64,000 bases of DNA from Oryzias latipes (taxonomy: Eukaryota > Chordata > Actinopteri > Beloniformes > Adrianichthyidae): the NCBI RefSeq assembly GCF_002234675.1, contig NC_019873.2, positions 12,908,235-12,972,234 of the forward strand. The letters are read 5' to 3'. Positions 24,101-35,831 of this stretch are shown piece after piece. Position 1 is the stretch's first letter. Every line of letters begins with the position of its first letter. Under the pieces are notes generated by a model, which saw only the letters and a program-made list of their open reading frames with translations, did not search any database and was not told the origin of the DNA. The translations under genes were made by a program, and so were the position numbers.

Positions 24101-25181
24101 CATAATGACATCTACAGACATCCTACTGTCCCCAAGCTTCTGATTAATGGACACAACATAGCAACTGCCAAACTCCCAAACCTTCAAATCAGAGAATATT
24201 TTAATGTAACGTCATTTCCCTACATCTCAAATCCAAATTATATAACCCAATATTTTAATCATTCAAAAAAGAAACAAATACGAACTAAATATTTAAAACT
24301 CCCCATTCCTCCTAAAGCCAAGGAAGTTCACTTTAAGACCTTTTCAGGTATTTACCCTTCCAAGGAATTATTAAGAAAACGGTTTGGAATTCCTGAAAAT
24401 TGTTGTTCTTTTTGTCATGTGGAGATTGAAACAACTGAGCATCTTTTCTTTGAATGTTTTTATTCTGATGTCTTTTGGAATAGTTTAAATTATTGGCTTT
24501 TCCCCAAGATTCCACTTTTAGCAGACTTTTCTATTAAGGATATCATTTTTGGGTTTATTTTAGAAAACAAGAACACAGAACTTCTTCTGAATGTTGTAAT
24601 TATTTTGGGTAAATTCTATATACATAAATGCCGTTTCCTTAAAATCAAACCATTTTTTTCTACATTTCATAAAGAACTCTGCTCTTTTTTTTCATCTGTA
24701 AACTTCATGGAAAACAAACTTGCTATGGAACTTCAAAGTATCATATGTAAATTACAGCTTCTTGATAGCCCCCTAAGTTAAGATTAATTACAATGTCTAT
24801 GTAACCCCCCCCCCTTTTTTTTTTTTTTAAATTTATTTTTTATTTTAATGTCTTGTATTTATTTTATTTTATTTTTCTGTATTATTGGTAAAAAAAAATT
24901 ATATTGTCTTTATTCTGGAAAAAAAAATATATCAACAGTATTCGAATTTCAGAGAAGCAAAAAGCAATCAGAACATTGTCTGTATGTGATAGATTCAGTA
25001 TTTTTTCATAGAGTTTAACCCCCTGGCTTATTTCTATTTCTACTCGTGTTCCTCTGTATGTTACAGATGTTTATTTGATATATGCTGTTGTGTTTTTTTT
25101 TTGATTGCATACCTAAAAGTACTTTCTTGTAAAATGGCATAATGTGCAATAAAGTTGTTAAAAAAAAAAAAAAAAAAAAAA
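21122..25181 (+). mobile_element. LINE A: young L1/Tx1-type LINE, 5' truncated
   Basis: This is a target-primed insertion into the Harbinger. A perfect 14-bp duplication, atttagaatcggtt, flanks it (21108-21121 and 25182-25195). It ends in AATAAA (near 25149) and about 21 A. The 5' end is truncated within the endonuclease, and ORF1 is missing. The 3' UTR (24782-25160) is T-rich. The exact duplication, long A-tail and open ORF2 make it the most recent layer of the nest. Confidence 0.93.
21137..24781 (+). CDS. LINE A ORF2: endonuclease/reverse transcriptase, N-terminally truncated
   Basis: There are 1214 codons with no stop. The frame begins at the ILLQETH block of the APE-type endonuclease, so the very N terminus (the NxN active-site strand) is absent. 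The rest of the endonuclease is visible: VVIGGDYNMVL near residue 115, SKSRIDFWLVSNNL near 175, and APLTDHCLIELNV near 195. The reverse transcriptase has LFLDFYKAFDMIEHNF, KGIKQGCPISPLLF and the catalytic ISQLADDTTIF (Asp-Asp near residues 670-671). A C-terminal Cys/His motif, CCSFCHVEIETTEHLFFEC, lies near residue 1090. LADD instead of YADD, plus this C-terminal motif, points to the Tx1 branch of L1. LINE B encodes a related but distinct protein. Confidence 0.92.
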   Translation: MKASCILLQETHSVKADEQFWSNQWGDKILFCHGTNKSSGVALLFKNCSFKVITHISDDDGHWLICVLKTDDGFLILCNVYGYNIPSQNKLLLTEIAKHVKLLNHKYCTNTVVIGGDYNMVLDEWLDRVPSKFNTHHINPTLRDFCLDVNVSDPWRIKNPLRQTFSWFKPNGSSKSRIDFWLVSNNLLQNKIDVNISAAPLTDHCLIELNVSSQIQKSFGRGYWKFNSSLLTNETFCNAVIDLLETINSDSTLKSYTDKWEFFKFKVRQTAIKHSKLIAKHYKQKESEILTELNQICSKPVFNEDDKQRRSILQCSLDDIYIKKAKGAFIRSRAKWVELGEKSTSYFCNLEKKRQEKNAIKKLHINNQLCSDPQMISKEISSFYSNLYSSSYSESHNNTFFQTIKDFIPKIDDNFRNSCDSEITLQELEKALSCLSKDKAPGCDGLTSNFYKFFWEHIKDLIFEMFKEIIQNGSLTHTMKQGVITLIPKPGKDPTFLDNLRPITLLNTDYKLLTHIFSNRFKSDITQIISETQSGFIKGRSIHNNLRLVLDMIDYEHLIDTDGFILFLDFYKAFDMIEHNFMFQTLQFFGFGNKFINTVKTFYYETSSSVCLPQGTSHRFNISKGIKQGCPISPLLFIAAAEMLSLLIKHTDFGKLTVANAEFSISQLADDTTIFLNNLHDIPKILKTIDFFSKASGLKLNLNKCEILPIKPCTLLNAYNIPIKSTVKYLGMHITKNKTDLEKLNVWDKLEKCSTLLNNWAQRDLSIFGRILLTKIESISRFIYPTYSIGVPKQAIKSINQVNFNFIWKRKTHYVKQGTLTKKYEDGGLQAIDFNSLNGTLKINWLKSFIRNQNSIWFIVPNKIFSSLGGIQFLLSCDFDNKKLPIQLSSFHQQVLMYWKLIYKHNYSPHNTPIWNCRYITIRNKSIFVPTWFENGIWSLMHLLNDNATLMSFDDFTAKYGSLTNRKDFEKIIKAIPQNVVSSVSDMFHNDIYRHPTVPKLLINGHNIATAKLPNLQIREYFNVTSFPYISNPNYITQYFNHSKKKQIRTKYLKLPIPPKAKEVHFKTFSGIYPSKELLRKRFGIPENCCSFCHVEIETTEHLFFECFYSDVFWNSLNYWLFPKIPLLADFSIKDIIFGFILENKNTELLLNVVIILGKFYIHKCRFLKIKPFFSTFHKELCSFFSSVNFMENKLAMELQSIICKLQLLDSPLS

Positions 25182-28100
25182 ATTTAGAATCGGTTGTGAT
25201 TTATAAAGGGAAAGATGCGTAGGATCTGCGTGCGCACGGTTTAATAAATCCGAATATTTCTGTGCGTACGCATGTCCTATGTTTCATCCGTACGCCACTT
25301 CTGACGCAAATCCTACGCAAAGTTTTATAAATGAGGCCCCTGGTCTGCAGTGGACTCAGTGCGTAAAATTCGATAAGAATCAACCTATTTCACATTTTCA
25401 CAAATCAGAAACTGCATTTAATATGTTCTTTACTATCTAAATCATAATTTAATCCAGGTTTGAGCAGTCCAGGTCCAGCGGTTTTTGAACAGGGTGTGGT
25501 CTCAAGTGGACTCACTGCGTAAAATTCGATAAAAATCAACCTATTTCCCATTTTCACAAATCAGAGGAAGTTTTCACAAACCAGAAACTGTGTTTAATAT
25601 GTTTTTTAGTATCTAATGTATAATTTAATCCAGGTTTGAGCAGTCCAGGTCCACCGGTTTCTGAACTGGACCCGGTTTTAGGTGATCATTGCGTGAAAAA
25701 TGCAGCGGAATGTTCCTTTAGTGCCCTCGCGAATCGGAAGCTGTGAATCGGAAGCCAACTTCAGCGTCGTTGCTAAACATAACATTTTCTAAGTACAGGC
25801 AAAAGTCAGGGTCAATGTGGGCGGAAATGAAATGACAAACTTTAGACCAGAAAGTGGTGGAAAAGGAACATGACCAAAACAAATGTACAGCATCTTCAGG
25901 GTGTTCTTGACAAAAAGAGCAGGCAACATCAATATCTTTTTTGAACCTTTGCAGATATAGTTTGGATGGATAGAATTTATATATTAGTTTGAATGAGATT
26001 TCTTTCACATTATTGGTTAAAAAGTATTTTGCTGGTAAATTCCAAATCTTTTTCCATTCTAAATGATAAACTAAATAATTCCAAAAAGAAACTACGTAAG
26101 GAATGGAGACAAAATCCTTCTGGAAGAGTGAGCGTATACGGCGATTTGTGTTACGTGAAGAAGAAAAACAAATTTTGCCTACTTCTATTTTAGTTGGATC
26201 AATTGGTAATAAAGTTGGACTTTGTAATGATGAACTTTTGAATAACGTAATAATACATTTAGGAATTGCTTTCAAAACAAAGTTAAATTCGGTTTTTGGT
26301 ATTTTGATGGAATATTTGAAGCAGAATTCTTCATGTGACATTAAAGCTCTGTTTGAATTAAACAACTGATGAACCAAAAGGATGTTTTGAATAAACCATG
26401 ATGGATAAAATAAAGATTTATGTCTATAAGTAATGTCTTTATTGTTCCATATGTAGTATCTGTGAGGAGAAAAATTGTGTTTGTAAATGAGTGACCAGGA
26501 AAGTAACATTTGTTTATGGAAGCAAGAAAGCTTAATTGGGATCTTTTGCACATTATAGTTACAGAATAAAAGAAAGTTTATGCCTCCTAATTTAGAGAAA
26601 ATGTAATTTGGTATGAAATTCCAGATTGAAGTTGGATTCCTAATAAAATGTCGTAGCCAATTTATTTTAAAGGTATTATTTAATGTACAGAAGTCTAGAA
26701 AGTTAAGACCACCCTTATTATAAATGTTCATTAAACAGTTTTTTTTAATGTAATGATTTTTGTTCCTCCAAATAAAGTTAAATAGAATTTTGTCAATGGA
26801 TTTCAGAACTTTTTTTTCAACATTGAGGGATTAAGCTGCATAGTTAGGCGGGAAATTCCCTCAGCTTTAGTTAGCAAAACTCTGCCTCTCAATGATAAAT
26901 CTCTCTGGAGCCACTGGTTCAGCTTTGTCTGTGTTTTATTAATAATTGGGTCAAAATCTAACTGGCATCTGGCTTTTTTATCTTTAGAGAAGGTAATTCC
27001 TAGGTAAGTGATGGACTCTTTCACTGGAATATTACAGATAGAGAGGACGTCACAGTGTTTAAGAGCAAATAATTCACATTTTTTTATGTTTAAACAGAGT
27101 CCAGATGCAGCGGAAAAATTATTGATCAGATTAATAGCTAACAGTACCTGACAATGATCTTTTAGAAACAGGGTGGTATCATCAGCTAGTTGGCTGATAG
27201 TGACTGTGTGGTCTGCTATTGAAATACCTAGTTCTATAGAGTCAGTGAGGAGCTGGGTACAGAGGAGGAATAAATAAGGGGAAATGGGGCATCCTTGCCT
27301 GACTCCTCTTTTTAGTAAAAATCGAGGAGAGGTCCCAGCATAAAGTTTGATAGAGCAATTTCCTCCTGCATACATAGTTTTAACAGCTCCTCTAAAAAAT
27401 GGACCAAAACCAAATTTTTCTATCGCATGGAGTATGAAGTTGTGTTCAATTGTGTCAAAAGCTTTGTAAAAGTCGAGAAAAAAGATAAAGCTTTTGTCGG
27501 GGCAATAATCTGAATAATCAATTAAATCAAGTACTAATCTGATATTATTTGATATGTGTCTATTTGTCATGAAGCCAGACTGAGTCTCATCTATAATATG
27601 ATCCAAAACCTTTTTTATCCTTTCAGCGAAGATTAAGGCAAGTATTTTATAATCATTGTTAAGCAGGCAGATTGGACGCCAATTGTCAATGAGGAGTAAA
27701 TCCTTTTTAGGTTTGGGTATTAATGTTATAAGGCCCTGGGTTAAAGTAGGAGGAAGGAGGTTGTTGTTCAAGCTCTCCAGGAATAGATGAAGGAGGAAAG
27801 GAGCCAGTTCTTCGGAGAATGTTTTATAGAATTCAGAGGTTAAGCCGTCTGTGCCTGGAGATTTATTTAATTTGAGGTGTTCAATAGCTGATATAACTTC
27901 ATGTAGCAATAGTGGTTTATCACAGAATTCCTTCAAATCAGACTCAATTACCTTGGTGTCTGTGAGAGATTCCAAGAAGAGATTAGTAGTTTCTTCACAA
28001 TATTTAGATTCATAGAGTTTAGTGTGGAGGTCAGAGCAGTAATTGGCTATTTTTGTAGGATTATCTGTAACATTCCCATCAATATTAAATTTTTGTATTG

Positions 28101-28953
28101 AATTATTCTTAGCATTTAGTCTTTCAAGGCGAAAGAAATGTGTTTTTGCTCATTTTCATTCAAGTCAACAGGAGATTTTTGTGTTAAAGATGTTATATCT
28201 GAGATTAAACTTTCCTCTTCAAATCTTTTAACTTTAGCAAATGAGCTTCCATATGTTCTAAAATATTTAAATAATTCAAATTTTAGAAGTTCCCAATTTC
28301 TGCCAAACTGTTTTTCTAAGGAAGCTTTCTGCCAGAAACGTTTAATTAGTAAGCAAACGGTTTTGGACACATTATCATGTTGCAAGATGGAGTTATTTAA
28401 TTTCCAGTATGAATGTCTCTAACAAGTGTTTGGATTTAAAAAGATCTGGATTGAAATAGCTTTGTGATCTGTTAAAGGAGTGGTGAGAATTTTCACATTT
28501 ATACGATTTTCATCAAGGCAGCTTGAAACCAGCCAAAAGTCTATACGAGAAAAGCTGGTCTGGGTTTTATTGCTCCAGGTAAAAGAATTTACATTAGAAT
28601 TCTTTTGTCTCCATATATCTACTAACTGAAATTTTTTCATGAATTGTATTAAACTGGAGGCCATAGAATTATTAGTTCTAGGAGGCCACCTGTCTAACAG
28701 ACCATCCAGAGCAACATTAAAGTCCCCTCCCATCACAATCAAGGCATTTTCACGGACGGAGAAGCTTAAGGCTTAATTCTGTTTCTGGGTTGGATTCTGC
28801 TCATGAGCTCAGAGTTCTGGTTCTGACCAGGATTATTCCAGGCTCTGAACACAGGCCCATTTAAGGAACAGAACCACCCCACAGCCAGCTTTGGGTTTTA
28901 GAGTTTATTTTCTGTACACATAAGAACAATAACAGAACTTCAGAGTAAACATA

Positions 28954-32293
<3,340 letters not shown>

Positions 32294-33680
32294 CTTCACG
32301 CCAGCGGTTCGTATCGGTCGTGCAGACGTTCAATAGGGACCGCTGCGGTTCCGTTCTCCGCTTAGTTCTTGTCGAACTTCCCAGATTTTTACTGTTTGTT
32401 TTGTTTTTCCGGACGGAACACACAAGTCCCCGCCCACACAAAACGACGCTGTACGTGACGTGACGTCACGGGAAGGAGGAGCGACGAACCAGCCAGACCT
32501 GACCATAGTCAGTCAGACGTGTTTTTTGATTGAACATTTTTAAAAACAGTCCACGTGGCTTCTCACAGCTGGAACAGAGGGAGCAGTCGCGAGGACAAAG
32601 AGTGCGTGAGCTAAACAAAAACAGAAATATTATGAAATGGAAGGCAAAGGACCGCTGGATCTTCTCAATTGTTTTGATTTTTTTTTTTAAATTTAAGTAC
32701 TGGAAAGTCAAAGTGTGAACATAACACCAGGATCAGGAGGTTCATAGAATTCCCGGGTCCTTCAGGAAGAAACCTATGATTAGGTCTTCTTCTCATAGAA
32801 CTGCAGTGGAACCAGCTGATCCGAGGTCCTCCATAATAATTTAGAATAACCAGTACTACTTTAATGCATCCTGGTGGTGTCATTGTCAGAGCTAAGTGTT
32901 TGTTCTAACCTGTCGAATGAATAAATATTGAGTGATGTTAAAATAAACTCTCATAGCGTTGAGATTTATAGAATAGTTGCAGGAGGTTCGCCATTTATTT
33001 TTTTAACCCGTGTGTCTGTAAACTGACTGTAAATAGTTGTATTTGACTGAAAAGAGAATGATGAATTTTTCCAATGCAGCATTCTGTTGTTTATATCAAG
33101 ATTCAAATTTTACATTTATATTTATCATTTGGATATTTAGATATGCATGTAACATTTCCCCTTTTTTAAATGGGACCCTACATTTGTCATTTGGATTTTG
33201 CATTTATTTTGCATTCATATTTTTGTTTATTGTAAATATTTATATATTGGCATCTAAAAGTACACACCCTTAGGTCACAGATAATGCTTTTATTTGTGAT
33301 AAATTCTGACAAACTGTGACACAAATGTAAGCATATATGGAAAGAAAGTGTCTCGAAATTTTCACGAGGGGAATTTTTTACATTTGGCGCCCGTTGAAAT
33401 TCCAACAAGGAAACTGCTTTATCTCAGTTTCTCTCCTCACCTTCATCACTGCATCATTGACTTTCTTAGACTGACCCCAATCAATCCAGCTCTGACCCCA
33501 CTGCTTCCTTCCCATCTGGTCGCCTCAAACTGGTGTGCTGAGCTCTCCTCAATGTGCTCTGTACCAACATCTGTTCCAGAAACACACTGCGGGGTGGAGA
33601 GAACATGGAGCACCCCCTAGAAAACAGCAGAATTCAGTTTAAACTTCAGACATGGTGCCTAAGTGTTTAGCATTCAACAA
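32294..33680. other. yipf3 upstream region and AT-rich intergenic sequence
   Basis: The yipf3 5' region (to about 32470) is moderately CpG-rich, with tgacgtgacgtcac near 32456-32469 as a CRE-like cluster. Beyond it is AT-rich sequence with no recognised gene. Confidence 0.35.
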
Positions 33681-33689
33681 TGTCAATAT

Positions 33690-33850
33690 CCTGCTCATGA
33701 TTGGAGCTTGCTTGAGGTTTTGCTTTGGTTCTTTTAAAGTCAATTATGAGTTATTTGGTTTTCTCCACATTCAACTCCAAATAATTTCCATTACACCAGT
33801 TTACAAGAACTGACATGGCTCCTAGCATGTGTCTCTTAGCAGCTGGACAC
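33690..33850 (-). mobile_element. Small LINE reverse-transcriptase remnant
   Basis: Minus-strand translation gives VLVNWCNGNYLELNVEKTK, then a stop, then LIIDFKR. This is the WCxxNxLxLNxxKTKEMxxDFR block of Jockey/Rex-type reverse transcriptases. Only about 50 codons are recognisable. Confidence 0.65.
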
Positions 33851-33929
33851 AAGGAGAAAGCACTGATCTCATCGCCCCGCCTCCCCTCTGGAAATGCTTA
33901 TTCCAATTGAATAATGTGACAATGTTCGC

Positions 33930-34380
33930 AGGGTGGATGTTAAAATGAAAATGCAATCACGTCTTTGCATTTTTGTTTTAATTATGACACAGAATAAGTG
34001 GTTTTTAAGTAGAATTGAAAAAGCATTTTGAAATATTGATTTTTCATTTTCATTTTGAGTAATTTTGATGCAGTTACATTTTGAAAATTAAAAAGCATTT
34101 CTGTTAATCCATTTTAATTGTCAAATTATACATTTCTAAATGAAATTTGCTACACATGTACCAGATAACTTTTTTTAAATGAAATGTCAAATACCATTTT
34201 CATTAACATTTTGAACAAGTGACAGAATACGTGTTGAAGAAGAAAATGAAAAAGCATTTTGGCGGATTAATTTTTTTTTTAATTTTGAGTCAAAAAATGC
34301 AGCTTCATTTTGAAAGTGATAAAGCATTTTTGCTTTTGACTTTTAGTTTTAATTATGCAACAGAATCGCTTCCATAAATT
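33930..34380. repeat. AT-rich block of loose internal repeats
   Basis: Motifs recur imperfectly at intervals: acagaata/acagaatc (about 33989, 34223, 34362), aaagcatttt (about 34020, 34250, 34320) and cattttgaa. It looks like a decayed array of a 110-230 bp unit. No coding was seen. Confidence 0.4.
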
Positions 34381-34399
34381 TGGTCACGCCGTCATTCAT

Positions 34400-35831
34400 T
34401 TCACTTTTTGTGCTATTTATTTGTGGTTTTCCAGCTACACATCTGCGTTCAGGTGAACCATTTATTTCCACCAGTAGGTGGCAGCATGGCTTTATTTCCA
34501 CAGGAACTTCGGGTCCATCTATGGCGTTACTCCGCCCATCGTGAATTTTTTTTTGCCCCATTACGTCACTGGCCTGGCTTATCGGCCGGTGGTAGGGACT
34601 CGAACTCTGGGCCCCCGGCTTCAGTTCGGGACTTTACGAACCAGGACCAAACCAAAACTGACTGTTGATGATTTCTGCCAAAAACAACAACAAAGGCACG
34701 CGGTAGGTTGGGCTTCTCGTTGCTTTTGAGAGTTGCCCTCGTGTAGGGCAGGCTAATAGCTAACACAATAGGAGCAATTTTGTGTTCGCCAGTGTCTGTT
34801 CGTGTGTTTGGGAGGCGGTGGTTGTTATATAACTGCCTACAGAGTCCTATCCGGTTCTGCATTGACTGTATATCGATGATTAAACTCGGACTGTGAGTTG
34901 AGGTTCGGTTCAGACCGTCATGGACTCCGGGCGGCATGAACTAGCTCTCAGCTGTTAACAGGCCTACAAGCACGCGCAGCCATTCACCTTTCCCAAAGGC
35001 AGGGGTTGGCAGCGCGAGTGCGCGCACGGATGCTTGCGTGATCAGCTGTTGAAGCTCTGCCGGGCATGGGCTGCGTGCGCGTACGTTAGCGCGCTTAGCC
35101 TACGTGCCGGGCTGCAGGCAGTAATGGCGGATGAGGAGTTTCCTCATTCCTAATATGCGTAAGCATAACATGGAACTGAGCTCGTGCGCGCAGTTCTGCG
35201 GAAAGCCCCGCGCGGCTGCTATTTCTCTTGAACTACAGATGTTGCGCTCTGCCGTTCATCATTGTGATCTGGAACTGAATGTTTGAGCTTCAGTTAGTTC
35301 GTCTAACAGGTTGGTTGACACACACACACCTGCACGCGCACAGCTGGAATTGCTGAGAAGCAGACACTTCTTATCTGAGCTGCTGCGTTTGCATGTTCCA
35401 GTTTGGTGGAAGAGGGCTGGCTCTAAAGGACTTCCTGGTCAGACAGGACAGTTTGTTTCTTAAGTCACGCAGCTGGTCTTGTGCTATTTGGAGGAACATC
35501 TGCAGTCAAGAGACGCTCGTTTGATCTGCTCAGACCAGGTCTTCACTGGTCCAGAACCTGACTTGATCCGATTGATTCCCTGCTGTGGCTTGGTTTGAAG
35601 AGCAGTTTTTGTGGAGACGCTCTATCAGGTCAGAGGTTGTGATGCTTAGACTGTTTATATCAGCTGCAAGGTTATTTAAAGCTACTGTAATTGCACGGAG
35701 ACCACGCTCCCTTTATGTGATTTCATTTCTTTTAAGCATCTGAAGCTAATGTTAAATAAGGAAGGGGAACTTTCAGCACCTCGGCATACTGCTGAGAATT
35801 GTTTTGACTGTCTGTTCTCTTCCTGTGCAGG
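34400..35831 (+). other. ncoa4: ncoa4 upstream region with CpG-rich block
   Basis: CpG density rises between about 34900 and 35260 (gcgcgtacgttagcgcgc and similar), likely the ncoa4 promoter and untranslated first exon. No donor could be chosen with confidence. The acceptor of the first coding exon is at 35830. Confidence 0.4.

Larger units (their letters stand above)
19851..25338. mobile_element. Harbinger (PIF) transposon, internally deleted, split by LINE A
   Basis: The ends are ggcctcatttataaa (19851) and its reverse complement ending at 25338. They are flanked by cctgg on both sides, or by ctg if the palindromic edge is drawn one base out. Subterminal motifs gcgtacgcac and gcgtacgcca recur near both ends. 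Two coding remnants, a transposase C terminus (+) and a Myb/SANT-like gene (-), are the standard Harbinger pair. Without LINE A the element is about 1.4 kb, so most of the transposase is deleted. Confidence 0.75.
19102..25771. mobile_element. Long-TIR DNA element of unknown family, inserted in LINE B
   Basis: The two ends are long inverted copies of each other. The left arm starts aacgacgctaaagttggctt (19102). The right arm, reverse-complemented, starts aacgacgctgaagttggctt (25771). Similarity runs for about 250 bp through a shared block tggacctggactgctcaaac. The right arm holds two tandem copies of a roughly 190-bp unit (25344-25500 and 25500-25680), the left arm one. Between the arms lie a short deubiquitinase-like ORF and a later Harbinger insertion. 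Flanks show no target duplication: removing the element restores the LINE B reading frame at VMFS/HFSIF. It does not match a family I recognise. Confidence 0.6.
18887..28770 (-). mobile_element. LINE B: decayed L1/Tx1-type LINE, minus strand, split by a nested insertion
   Basis: Read on the minus strand, this is a 5'-truncated LINE. It starts in the endonuclease (ALIVMGGDFNVALDG, then FSRIDFWLVSS and LTTPLTDHKA; 28742-28419). It continues through the reverse transcriptase (26803-27975: FFLDFYKAFDTIEHNF, GVRQGCPISPYLF, ISQLADDTTLFL) to the C-terminal domain (25772-26731, with CSFCQEHPEDAVHLFWSCSF). The 3' end lies beyond a large insertion, at 19101-18985 (HFSIFINEFKQYIKT to the stop). A 3' UTR, AATAAA and short A-tail finish at 18887. 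Several stops and frame changes break ORF2. The insertion at 19102-25771 splits the ORF exactly between codons. The 5' end is approximate and no target duplication was found. Confidence 0.85.

Noticed and set aside
34591-34610. tRNA B-box-like sequence on the minus strand (ccagagttcgagtccctacc)
   Set aside because: No A box at the right distance and no cloverleaf could be folded by eye. It may be a chance match or a very old SINE trace.
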